From Bacteroidota bacterium (lineage in GTDB: Bacteria; Bacteroidota; Bacteroidia; Bacteroidales; B18-G4), in assembly GCA_003648575.1 (NCBI GenBank), contig QMPN01000004.1:1-31552 (forward strand): a stretch of DNA of 31,552 bases, given 5' to 3'. The notes under the pieces are model-generated. The model ran no database searches. It had not been told where the DNA came from and saw nothing but the letters and a program-made list of their open reading frames with translations. Made by a program: the position numbers and the translations under genes. Positions 23,972 to 31,552 of this stretch are shown in pieces (positions within the stretch are counted from its first letter, which is position 1; each line of letters opens with the position of its first letter).

Positions 23972-25435
23972 TTACTTTTTCCAGAAGGCTGGAGAGAAAA
24001 GTATCAGGACCGTAAAAAGTTCCAGACGACCCAGCAACATGAGAAAAGAAAGGAACCATTTACCTCCGTGTGGAATGAAAGCATAATTGTCGACAGGCCC
24101 AACATTCCCAATTCCCGGTCCAATATTTCCTATGGTGGCAGCAGCAGCGCCAATCGCTGTGGCGCCATCCAAACCAAATAGTGTCATTACGGTTGTTCCG
24201 AACAGGAAGATGATGATATATATGAGGAAGAATGCCATCACCTTGAAGATGATATCCTGCGATACTACCTTGCCGTTCATCCTTACCGGAATAATGGCCT
24301 GTGGGTGGATCAATCGCTTGAGCTCAAGCAGGCTGTTTTTTAGGAGCAATAACTGTCTCACCACCTTAATACCTCCTCCGGTAGATCCGGCCATCCCACC
24401 AACAAACATCATCAATACAATAAGGAACCAGACCATTCCCGGCCACAGCATATAGTTATCAGTGATATAGCCCGTGGTGGTAATAATAGAGGTAACCTGG
24501 AAGAAGGAAGTCCGGAAGGCCTCCTCAATTGACATCCCATCTTTACTTATTGCCAGTACAAGCGTGATGATCAGGGTGCCTGTTAGGATGAGGTAAATAA
24601 AGTACCTGAATTCTTCGTTTCTCCATACTTTGCGCAATTGTCCGTGCAGTGCGAAGTAGTGCAGGGTAAAATTGGTTCCCGCCAGGATCATAAATACAAT
24701 GATTACATATTGATTGTAAGCTGAAAATCCGGCTGCACTGGCATTGTGTGTGGAGAAACCTCCTGTGGCTACGGTGCCGAAAGTATGGCAGAGGGCATCG
24801 AAAAGACTCATGCCTCCGATGAGAAGAAATATCGTCTCGGCCAGGGTCAGTATCATGTATATAGCCCATAGCCTTTTGGCAGTTGCTGTGATCCTGGGAT
24901 GTAGCTTATCTTTTGTCACTCCGGGCATTTCCGCCGAATAAAGCTGCATGCCTCCGATACCAAGAATAGGCAGGATAGCCACGGTAAAGACAATAATCCC
25001 CATACCACCAATCCAGTGGGTCATGCTTCGCCAGAACAATATCCCTTTGGGCATGGCCTCTATATCAGTGAGTATGGTAGCACCTGTAGTAGTAAAGCCT
25101 GAAATGGTTTCGAAAAAAGCATCTGTAAAGTTGGGAATGGTTTGGCTGATAATAAAAGGCAGGGTCCCGAATAGCGATATAATGATCCAGGTGATGGCTA
25201 CGATCACATAACCCTCCTTGCGCCCAATATTCTTTGGATGTTTCCTGGTAGAGAACCAGAGTATCCCTCCGGTGAGAATCGTGATCAGCCCCGAATACAA
25301 TATCGAAAGGCTTTCATGCTCACCATAATAGAGTGAAAATGGCAGTGCGCCAAACATAAAAACACCCTCTATAATCAGGAGGAACCCGATCACCTTGATG
25401 ATCACCTTGAAATTGATTCCCTTCCAGTCTTTCAT
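23972..25435 (-). CDS. trkH: TrkH-family potassium uptake protein
   Basis: This 487-residue inner-membrane channel subunit for K+ uptake has the fourfold M1-P-M2 design. The four filter loops are visible: TTTGAT (115-120), ATGGFS (223-228), TTTGYI (319-324) and GNIGPG (436-441). Between the third and fourth repeats, GGMAGSTGGGIKVVRQ (346-361) contains the gating-loop glycines and the conserved Arg. Its start overlaps the trkA stop by four bases, so the RCK regulatory subunit is translated just before it. Promoter control would be shared with trkA. Confidence 0.95.
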   Translation of the reverse strand: MKDWKGINFKVIIKVIGFLLIIEGVFMFGALPFSLYYGEHESLSILYSGLITILTGGILWFSTRKHPKNIGRKEGYVIVAITWIIISLFGTLPFIISQTIPNFTDAFFETISGFTTTGATILTDIEAMPKGILFWRSMTHWIGGMGIIVFTVAILPILGIGGMQLYSAEMPGVTKDKLHPRITATAKRLWAIYMILTLAETIFLLIGGMSLFDALCHTFGTVATGGFSTHNASAAGFSAYNQYVIIVFMILAGTNFTLHYFALHGQLRKVWRNEEFRYFIYLILTGTLIITLVLAISKDGMSIEEAFRTSFFQVTSIITTTGYITDNYMLWPGMVWFLIVLMMFVGGMAGSTGGGIKVVRQLLLLKNSLLELKRLIHPQAIIPVRMNGKVVSQDIIFKVMAFFLIYIIIFLFGTTVMTLFGLDGATAIGAAAATIGNIGPGIGNVGPVDNYAFIPHGGKWFLSFLMLLGRLELFTVLILFSPAFWKK

Positions 25436-26781
25436 TTGTTGTTGAAGAGTTTATCCACTTTGTGGATAGATTCCGGCAAGCTGAATACAACTACCTTATC
25501 GCCTTCTTCTATCTGGAAATCGCCAACAGCAATATGGCTGTCTTCCCCTCTAATGATCCCACCTATGATGGCTCCCTTCGGCATATTCAGGTCCTTGATG
25601 GGTTTTCTGGTGACAGCGCTGCGGGGATTGGCTACCAACTCCATCGCCTCAGCATTGATGCCACTCAAACATTTAATGGAGGCGACTTCCGCATGCATGG
25701 TGTATTTTACGATATAGCTGGCAGTACTCAGTTTCTTATTAATGATAGTATCGATTCCGATATTCTGAGAGATGTCGATATAATCGATATTCTCAACCAG
25801 GGCTATGGTACGTTTCACACCGAACTTACGAGCATGCAAACAGGCAAGAATATTGGTTTCCGAGCTGTCGGTAACTGCAATAAATGCATCCATGCTCCGG
25901 ATATCTTCGTCTTCCATGAGCTGGATGTCACGGGCATCGCCATTGATCACGAGAGTATGCTCAAGTTTGCTGGCTAGCTGTAAACTTTTCTGCTTGTCTT
26001 TTTCAAAAAGCTTGATATTCAGGCTGCTTTCAAGCTTCCTTGCTGTGGTTCTTCCAACACGCCCGCCGCCCACGATCATCACATTTCTGATGTCGATCCG
26101 TTGCTTTCCGCCCAGCTTGAGGAGGTCGTCGATACCCCCGGGCTTGGTCACCACATAAGAGAGATCGTTTACCAGGAACTGATCATCACCCTTTGGGATA
26201 ATGGTTTTAGAATTCCGGTGTATGGCAACAGCTCGGAAATCAAGGTGGGGGAACATGGATACGATGTCGTTCAATGTCTTGTTCACAACAGGGGCATTCT
26301 CTTCGAGCTTGATCAGAAAGAGAAATAGTTTGCCATCGGAAAAATCAAATACTTCGGTAGCAGCCGTCTGGCTGAGCAAGGTGGCGATTTCCTGTGATAC
26401 AATATTTTCAGGACATACCAGCGCGTCTATGCCCATATTTTTGAAACGGGCCACATTCTCGGGCTGCAGGTATTCCAGGTTGTTGATCCTGGCTATGGTT
26501 TTCTTGGCACCCAGCTGCTTTCCCAGCGCAGCCGTTATCAGATTAATGCGCTCATCATGAAGTACAGAGATTAGCAGGTCGGCTTTCTTCACGTTGGCAT
26601 TCTTCAGGGTCTCAATAGAAGTTGAATCCCCCGTGATTGCCAATAGGTCGGTATGTGATTCTACCTGCTTCAGCAAATCTTCATGAGGATCTACAATAGT
26701 GATGTTCTGATTATCCAGGGAAGATAACTCCTGTGCCAGATGCAATCCTACTTCTCCGTCGCCTGCAATAACAATGTTCAT
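25432..26781 (-). CDS. trkA: Trk system potassium transporter regulatory subunit TrkA
   Basis: TrkA is a cytosolic, nucleotide-binding ring that gates TrkH. The 449-residue protein is a tandem duplication. RCK_N 1 carries GDGEVG (7-12) with the acidic ribose-binding D31 (IVDPHEDLL). RCK_C follows at about 135-220. RCK_N 2 carries GGGRVG (238-243) with E260 (KLFEKDKQ), and a second RCK_C is at about 365-449. This is the length and layout of TrkA rather than the single-domain KtrA. It overlaps trkH by four bases and is first in the long minus-strand gene series. Confidence 0.95.
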   Translation of the reverse strand: MNIVIAGDGEVGLHLAQELSSLDNQNITIVDPHEDLLKQVESHTDLLAITGDSTSIETLKNANVKKADLLISVLHDERINLITAALGKQLGAKKTIARINNLEYLQPENVARFKNMGIDALVCPENIVSQEIATLLSQTAATEVFDFSDGKLFLFLIKLEENAPVVNKTLNDIVSMFPHLDFRAVAIHRNSKTIIPKGDDQFLVNDLSYVVTKPGGIDDLLKLGGKQRIDIRNVMIVGGGRVGRTTARKLESSLNIKLFEKDKQKSLQLASKLEHTLVINGDARDIQLMEDEDIRSMDAFIAVTDSSETNILACLHARKFGVKRTIALVENIDYIDISQNIGIDTIINKKLSTASYIVKYTMHAEVASIKCLSGINAEAMELVANPRSAVTRKPIKDLNMPKGAIIGGIIRGEDSHIAVGDFQIEEGDKVVVFSLPESIHKVDKLFNNK

Positions 26782-26804
26782 GATATGATCTTAAAGTCGG
26801 CTGC

Positions 26805-26836
26805 CAAATTAATACAAACAATTAATAAAAAGCAAA
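26805..26836 (-). promoter_or_regulatory. Promoter of the trkA operon (-33 TTTG, near-consensus -7)
   Basis: On the minus strand TTTG (26836-26833) and TTAATTTG (26812-26805, seven of eight positions of TAnnTTTG) are separated by 20 bases. The -7 box lies 23 bases before the trkA ATG. Confidence 0.48.
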
Positions 26837-26870
26837 TTGTATAAAGCAATTCTTTGGGCGACCACCCTGT

Positions 26871-27662
26871 TTATATCAATTCAAACTTATCCCAATCCTT
26901 TCCCACACCTAATTTTTCACGCAGTTCAAGCATGGGTGTAGCCTTGAGCAGGATGTTTGTAACGACCTCCTTATCAGGAGGGATCCGGCACACTGAATGT
27001 CCGTCGGGAGCTACCACCAGGGAACTTCCATTATATTCATACCCTCTTCCATCGGTACCCACCCTGTTTACCCCTGCAGTGTAGGTCATATTCTCAATAG
27101 CCCTCCCTGTGATGAGTGAACTCCAGGCCTGGGCCCTGGCTGCCGGCCAGTTGGCCACATAAATCAGCAGGTCATACGTATAATCATTATCGATGAACTC
27201 GTTTTTGCTCCAAAGAGGGAATCTAAGATCATAGCATATCAGGGGCATCACCTTCCACCCCTTGAGTTCAGTGATAAGCTTTTTGTTTCCGGCCGAGAAG
27301 TGCCTGTGCTCATCACCCATCCTGAAAAGGTGCTTCTTATCGTAATGTTCATGGCTGCCATCCGGCCTCATCCATATGAAGCGGTTGAAGTACTTCCCCT
27401 GGTCCAGTATGATCAGGCTGCCACAGAGCACACAGTTTTTTTTACTTGCCGCGTCGGCCATCCATTGCAGGCTCCGGCCACTCATATCCTCTGCATTTTT
27501 AACAGCATTCATGGTAAATCCGGTATTGAACATCTCCGGCAGGATGACAAGGTCGGCAGGGTTCCCGGATGTTTCAAGCATTTTAGTGAAATGATCCAGG
27601 TTGGCCTCAGGATTTTCCCAGGCCAGGCTTGTCTGCACCAGGCTAAGGTTTATATCTTGCAT
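26871..27662 (-). CDS. Omega-amidase (YafV-type nitrilase superfamily)
   Basis: Omega-amidase hydrolyses 2-oxoglutaramate (or 2-oxosuccinamate) to the oxo-diacid and ammonia, pulling glutamine-dependent transamination forward. The 263-residue protein has the nitrilase Glu-Lys-Cys triad: E43 (VILPEMFNTGF), K109 (YDKKHLF) and C143 (LICYDLRFP). It also has the YafV-like ANWPAARAQAWSSL and RAIENMTYTAGVNRVG. Its start overlaps the end of the aminotransferase gene by 13 bases, which links the two functions. An unspecified carbon-nitrogen hydrolase is the fallback name. Confidence 0.9.
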   Translation of the reverse strand: MQDINLSLVQTSLAWENPEANLDHFTKMLETSGNPADLVILPEMFNTGFTMNAVKNAEDMSGRSLQWMADAASKKNCVLCGSLIILDQGKYFNRFIWMRPDGSHEHYDKKHLFRMGDEHRHFSAGNKKLITELKGWKVMPLICYDLRFPLWSKNEFIDNDYTYDLLIYVANWPAARAQAWSSLITGRAIENMTYTAGVNRVGTDGRGYEYNGSSLVVAPDGHSVCRIPPDKEVVTNILLKATPMLELREKLGVGKDWDKFELI

Positions 27663-28807
27663 ATGATCTCAGCTGCTTTATCGAGGGTTTCCTCTTTTTT
27701 GGCAAAGCACAGGCGGAGTACTCTGTTCTCATCCCCCTTGTGATAGAATGGGGAAACAGGAATGGTCCCTATCCCATATTCCTTGATCAATCTTGTAGCA
27801 AAATCCATATCCCCCTCTTCAGAGATCTTGCTGTAATCGACAAGCTGGAAGTAGGTCCCATGACAGGGAATGATCTCAAAGCGTGAACCACTGATGGCCT
27901 TTGCAAAGTAATCCCGTTTTTTCTGGTAAAAGCTGTGCAGGCCGAGGTAGTTTTTTTCGTTTTTCAGGAATTCAGCGATGGCATGTTGTACGGGGGTGTT
28001 GCATGTAAACACGACGAACTGGTGGGATTTGCGGAATTCTTTCATCAGGTTTTCAGGGGCCAGCACATATCCCATTTTCCAGCCCGTAGCATGAAAGGTT
28101 TTCCCGAAGGACCCGGTCACATAACTTCTTTCAACCAGCCCCGGATAATTGCATACGCTTTCATGGGTTTTACCGTCATAGATCAGGTGTTCATAAACCT
28201 CATCGCTGAGCACCACAATATCTGTTTTTTTGGTCAGGTGCTGTAAGGCCAGCAGGTCTTCTTTCTGAAGGATGGATCCTGTTGGATTATGGGGTGTATT
28301 GATAATAATCATTCGGGTGCGATGGGTCACCATACGTGATACTTCCGGCCAGTTGATCCTGTAATCCGGGGGTTCCATGCGGGCATGTTTTACTATGCCA
28401 CCACATAATTCAACAGCAGGAGCATAGCTGTCATAGGCCGGTTCAAAAATGATCACCTCGTCTTCGTCCCTGATCATAGAGGCAATGACGGTGTAGATCC
28501 CCTGGGTGGCTCCGGCTGTGACGGTAATCTCTTTGTCGGGATCGTATTTTATGTCATAGGTCTTGTAGATCTTTTCAGAGATACGCTCCCTCAGAAGCGG
28601 AACGCCTGGCATGGGAGCATACTGATTAAAGCCCTTCTTCATGTATTTATTAATGAGGCTGATCAGCTCAGAAGAGACATCGAAGTCGGGAAATCCCTGT
28701 GAAAGATTAATGGCGTTGTGCTCAGCGGCAAGCTGCGACATCACAGCAAAGATGGAAGTACCCGTACGGGGAAGCTTGGATGTTATGGTGCCGGGAAATT
28801 TTGTCAT
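27650..28807 (-). CDS. Class I/II PLP aminotransferase (methionine aminotransferase, YbdL-like)
   Basis: The family moves amino groups between methionine, aromatic amino acids or glutamine and 2-oxo acids. The 385-residue protein has INLSQGFPDF (33-42), typical of the glutamine transaminase K/YbdL group, and NQYAPMPGVP (61-70). PLP contacts are N174 (TPHNPTG), D202 with Y205 (SDEVYEHL), and Schiff-base K236 (GSFGKTFHATGWKMGY). A C-terminal substrate Arg in NRVLRLCF is also present. The omega-amidase start overlaps its end by 13 bases. The pairing fits glutamine-driven regeneration of methionine from its oxo acid. Kynurenine or aspartate aminotransferase activity cannot be excluded. Confidence 0.92.
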   Translation of the reverse strand: MTKFPGTITSKLPRTGTSIFAVMSQLAAEHNAINLSQGFPDFDVSSELISLINKYMKKGFNQYAPMPGVPLLRERISEKIYKTYDIKYDPDKEITVTAGATQGIYTVIASMIRDEDEVIIFEPAYDSYAPAVELCGGIVKHARMEPPDYRINWPEVSRMVTHRTRMIIINTPHNPTGSILQKEDLLALQHLTKKTDIVVLSDEVYEHLIYDGKTHESVCNYPGLVERSYVTGSFGKTFHATGWKMGYVLAPENLMKEFRKSHQFVVFTCNTPVQHAIAEFLKNEKNYLGLHSFYQKKRDYFAKAISGSRFEIIPCHGTYFQLVDYSKISEEGDMDFATRLIKEYGIGTIPVSPFYHKGDENRVLRLCFAKKEETLDKAAEIICKI

Positions 28808-28833
28808 CTGATGAAGTAGGTATTGGAGTAAAG

Positions 28834-28841
28834 CAAATGTA
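28834..28841 (-). promoter_or_regulatory. -7 element (TACATTTG) for the aminotransferase-amidase pair
   Basis: On the minus strand TACATTTG matches TAnnTTTG and lies 26 bases before the aminotransferase ATG. It is back to back with the pgk promoter box 40 bases away. Confidence 0.45.
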
Positions 28842-28881
28842 ATGATAATTAGTTTCCTTTTTATAATTTAGCAGGCAGACA

Positions 28882-28889
28882 TATATTTG
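28882..28889 (+). promoter_or_regulatory. -7 element (TATATTTG) for pgk
   Basis: TATATTTG matches TAnnTTTG and lies 22 bases before the pgk ATG at 28912. No exact -33 TTTG is seen. Confidence 0.5.
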
Positions 28890-28911
28890 AAAAATCATAA
28901 ATAGCATAGAT

Positions 28912-30102
28912 ATGAATACCATCGACAATTATAACTTCAACGGTAAAAAGGCGCTTGTTCGCGTCGACTTTAATGTGCCGCTTAATGATCAGTTTGAGAT
29001 TACGGATACGACCAGGATCGATGCTGCCTTACCTACGATCAGGAAGATCACCAAAGGAGGTGGATCCGTGATACTGATGTCACACCTGGGCAGGCCCAAG
29101 ACCGGTCCGGAAGATAAATTCTCTTTAAAACATCTACTGCCATACCTGTCAGAAAATTTGGGCGTTGATGTTCGCTTCGCTGATGACTGTATAGGTGAAC
29201 AAGCTAAAGAAAAAGCTGCATCATTGAAGCCGGGGGAGGTGCTTTTGCTGGAAAACCTTCGCTTCTATGGTGAGGAAACAAAGGGTGATGAGACTTTCGC
29301 CAGGAAGCTGTCTTCACTGGGAGATGTATATGTGAATGATGCTTTTGGTACCGCCCACAGGGCGCATGCTTCCACAGCCATCATTGCGCAGTTCTTCACC
29401 GACAATAAACTCTTTGGTTATATCATGGTGAATGAAGTAAAGAGTATTGATAAGGTGCTGCATGAATCCGGGAAACCATTTACTGCCATTCTTGGTGGTG
29501 CGAAGGTGTCGGGCAAGATCGAGATCATCATCAACTTGCTCGATAGGGTCGATAATATGATTATTGGCGGGGGCATGATGTTTACCTTTATCAAAGCTAT
29601 GGGTGGCCATGTGGGGCAAAGCCTGGTGGAAGAAGATCTTGTAGATACAGCCAGGAAGGCACTCTATAAAGCCAAAGAACTGGGTGTAAACTTTTACATC
29701 CCTTCGGATACGGTTGCCGCAGAAGAGTTCGATAATGATGCCCACAGGGCGATCGTTCAGGCCGATGCCGTGCCGGATGACATGATGGGCCTGGATATTG
29801 GCCCAAAAAGCATAAAGGCCTTTGAAGAAGCCATTGGCAATTCTTCTACCATTCTTTGGAACGGCCCCATGGGCGTGTTTGAAATGAGCAATTTCGAAGC
29901 AGGGACCAAGGCCATCGCCCTGGCAGTTGCAGAAGCCACTCAAAAAGGTGCTTTCTCACTCATTGGCGGCGGTGATTCCGTTGCAGCCATCAACAAATAT
30001 CATCTGAAAGATCAGGTCAGTTATGTTTCAACAGGCGGAGGTGCTATGCTGGAATATATCGAAGGCAAGGAACTGCCGGGAGTGAAGGCTATTAAAGGAT
30101 AA
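28912..30102 (+). CDS. pgk: Phosphoglycerate kinase
   Basis: This glycolytic enzyme transfers phosphate from 1,3-bisphosphoglycerate to ADP. At 396 residues it has normal length. It contains VRVDFNVPL (16-24), R36, the substrate-binding SHLGRPKTG (57-65), GGAKVSGK (195-202), WNGPMGVFE (316-324), the nucleotide-binding GGGDSVAA (352-359) and STGGGAMLE (373-381). It appears to be a single-gene unit, with a -7 box upstream and a perfect hairpin terminator downstream. Confidence 0.98.
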   Translation: MNTIDNYNFNGKKALVRVDFNVPLNDQFEITDTTRIDAALPTIRKITKGGGSVILMSHLGRPKTGPEDKFSLKHLLPYLSENLGVDVRFADDCIGEQAKEKAASLKPGEVLLLENLRFYGEETKGDETFARKLSSLGDVYVNDAFGTAHRAHASTAIIAQFFTDNKLFGYIMVNEVKSIDKVLHESGKPFTAILGGAKVSGKIEIIINLLDRVDNMIIGGGMMFTFIKAMGGHVGQSLVEEDLVDTARKALYKAKELGVNFYIPSDTVAAEEFDNDAHRAIVQADAVPDDMMGLDIGPKSIKAFEEAIGNSSTILWNGPMGVFEMSNFEAGTKAIALAVAEATQKGAFSLIGGGDSVAAINKYHLKDQVSYVSTGGGAMLEYIEGKELPGVKAIKG

Positions 30103-30120
30103 ATTCTAAGTTTGAATTTG

Positions 30121-30160
30121 AAAAGACCTGGCAGGTCCCCGACCTGCCAGGTCTTTTTTT
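30121..30160 (+). terminator. Rho-independent terminator of pgk
   Basis: A perfect 17-base stem pairs 30121-30137 with 30141-30157 around loop CCC and ends in a T-run (30154-30160). The stem begins 18 bases after the pgk stop. Each arm contains its own dyad, GACCTGGCAGGTC, so it may derive from a palindromic repeat. Confidence 0.9.
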
Positions 30161-30355
30161 ATGGTGTTTTATGGAATTTGCGTGACCGATGCATCATCAT
30201 GGTGTAATCGCGCTTATTTTTTATTCCTAAAACCCATGCCATGAAAAGAAAAACACGACAAGAACTGCTTGAAAAACAAAGAAGCGTGCCTGTCAGGCTT
30301 GCCATGACGGTTCCCTTCAAATTCAAATTACAATAACCCAATAACACATATTATT

Positions 30356-31552
30356 ATGAAAAAGAGAACATTGTATCAGATGGGCATACATGCCCTTTCA
30401 GGCCTGCTCATGGCCATGCCGATACTGGCAAGCACAACTGCTTTGTCGCAGGCGTACAAGGATAATGAGAATACCCTCTCACCCTATTTTATGATCCCGA
30501 AGGGTGATCCCGTGACGGATGCTATTCCATTGCTTTCGACATCGGCGGATGTGCGTATTGCCGGGGTAATCGCTGATGTGACCATCACCCAGGTTTATAA
30601 GAATGAGGGAAAGAACCCCATTGAAGCCATCTATGTATTTCCGGCTTCCACCAGGGCTGCTGTATACAGCATGCAGATGACCATAGGTGAGCGCAAGATC
30701 ATAGCTACGATAAAAGAAAGACAACAGGCCCGTGCTGATTATGAGGCGGCCCGGGAAAACGGACAGAGTGCTTCCCTTCTCGAGCAGGAAAGGCCCAATG
30801 TGTTCACCATGAATGTGGCCAATATTATGCCCGGGGATAAGATCCTGGTGGAGATGAGTTATACTGAATTGCTCATCCCTGAAGGTGGAGTTTATGAGTT
30901 TGTATATCCAACGGTGGTTGGCCCCAGGTATTCCAATACCAGGGAAGATATTGCCTCCACCACCGACAATTGGATCAGGAATCCTTATACCCTTGAAGGT
31001 GAAGCACCGCTCTATGATTTCGATATTGCGGTTAGCATTTCTGCCGGATTGCCCCTACAGGAGGTGAGCTGCACTACCCATAAGATGGATATCGACTATG
31101 AAGACCCTTCCGTTGCCAATCTGAAACTCAAGGATGGGGAGGCAGCATCAGGAAACAGGGATATGATCATCCGCTACCGCCTGGCAGGAGGGGAGATAGA
31201 GTCAGGCCTCTTGCTTTTTAAAGGGAAGGAAGAAAACTTCTTCCTGGTCATGGTGCAGCCTCCGGCCCGTCCTGAGGCGCATCAGATCCCGGCAAGGGAA
31301 TACGTCTTTATCGTAGATATTTCCGGATCCATGTGGGGCTATCCGCTCGATGTTTCAAAGGAGATGATGAGAAAGCTGCTGTCAAAGCTTAAGCCTACAG
31401 ATTGCTTTAACATCCTGCTTTTCTCAGGAGGCTCAAGTCTTTTTTCGGAGCGTTCCGTTGCGGCCACAGAAAGCAATATTAATAAGGGTATCGCCTTCAT
31501 CGACAAGCAGCATGGTGGTGGCGGCACCGAACTGCTGCCGGCACTCCGCAGG
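30356..31552 (+). CDS. VIT and VWA domain protein (3' partial)
   Basis: The reading frame is open from ATG 30356 to the window end, 399 residues with no stop. Residues 1-32 look like a signal peptide (MKKRTLYQMG then a hydrophobic run ending TALSQA). A VIT domain covers about 54-180 (VTITQVYKNEGKNPIEAIYV, KERQQARADYEAARENGQSA, VFTMNVANIMPGDKI). A VWA domain starts near 316 with the metal-binding MIDAS DISGSM (321-326) and the later GGTEL Thr (391). This is the inter-alpha-trypsin-inhibitor heavy-chain-like layout found in exported bacterial proteins, some of them sortase or exosortase targets. The C-terminus lies outside, so anchoring cannot be judged. Function is likely adhesion or protein binding; this is inferred. 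Confidence 0.88.
   Translation, partial: MKKRTLYQMGIHALSGLLMAMPILASTTALSQAYKDNENTLSPYFMIPKGDPVTDAIPLLSTSADVRIAGVIADVTITQVYKNEGKNPIEAIYVFPASTRAAVYSMQMTIGERKIIATIKERQQARADYEAARENGQSASLLEQERPNVFTMNVANIMPGDKILVEMSYTELLIPEGGVYEFVYPTVVGPRYSNTREDIASTTDNWIRNPYTLEGEAPLYDFDIAVSISAGLPLQEVSCTTHKMDIDYEDPSVANLKLKDGEAASGNRDMIIRYRLAGGEIESGLLLFKGKEENFFLVMVQPPARPEAHQIPAREYVFIVDISGSMWGYPLDVSKEMMRKLLSKLKPTDCFNILLFSGGSSLFSERSVAATESNINKGIAFIDKQHGGGGTELLPALRR

Noticed and set aside
29314..29943. 209-codon open frame on the minus strand
   Set aside because: It is antisense to pgk; no independent support.
30241..30336. 31-residue open frame (MKRKTRQELLEKQRS...) between pgk and the VIT-VWA gene
   Set aside because: It is small and basic with a plausible ATG 20 bases before the next gene, but no family, conserved motif or promoter box is evident; it may be a leader peptide or chance.
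1..31552. CRISPR arrays, tRNA or rRNA genes, insertion sequences, phage genes, defence systems
   Set aside because: No regularly spaced repeats, cloverleaf-type sequences, transposase or integrase motifs were seen in the gaps or coding regions.

Overview
The window looks like chromosome from a member of the Bacteroidota, most likely a Bacteroidales or Marinilabiliales-type lineage. Three observations support this. Three proteins end in type IX secretion (T9SS) C-terminal sorting domains with the YPNP...G(I/V)Y pattern. A PorZ-like T9SS component sits next to recO. Many genes have a TAnnTTTG box a short distance upstream, the -7 element of Bacteroidota promoters, instead of a sigma70 -10 box. 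DUF4837, the C-terminally extended LysS and the plant-like IspG core also fit that phylum. I see no phage, insertion sequence, CRISPR array, tRNA or rRNA, and no stretch over 300 bases without a gene.

Layout. Positions 1-2.5 kb hold the 3' part of a secreted PNGase F-like glycoamidase, a 65-residue histone-fold protein and a small lipoprotein. Positions 2.6-5.8 kb, minus strand, hold tatA, then a MltD-type LysM transglycosylase followed by a DUF4837 lipoprotein. Positions 6.0-8.1 kb hold a secreted peptidylarginine deiminase that retains the residues described for the Porphyromonas enzyme. Positions 8.1-13 kb, minus strand, hold a hybrid histidine kinase, a TPR protein and lysS. Positions 13.0-14.6 kb, plus strand, hold a lipA-lipB pair. 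Positions 14.6-17.7 kb, minus strand, hold porZ-recO. ispG (plus) follows at 17.8-19.2 kb.

From 26.8 down to 19.4 kb on the minus strand runs a tightly packed series: trkA, trkH, GT2, GT9, O-antigen ligase-like protein and lipid kinase. It combines potassium uptake with envelope glycan and lipid functions. Positions 26.9-28.8 kb (minus) hold an aminotransferase overlapping an omega-amidase, a pair fitting methionine/2-oxoacid salvage with glutamine as amino donor. pgk (plus) has a clear terminator, and the window ends inside a VIT-VWA protein.

How the genes fit together. Two protein-modifying enzymes, a deglycosylase and an arginine deiminase, carry T9SS tags, and PorZ belongs to the attachment machinery of that system. 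The LPS-type glycosyltransferases and ligase would build surface glycan, to which T9SS cargo is anchored in studied species. The rest is housekeeping: lipoylation, isoprenoid synthesis, translation, repair, glycolysis and ion balance. The most unusual items are the histone-fold protein, the PPAD-like deiminase with its C-terminal-arginine-binding residues, and an IspG of intermediate length.
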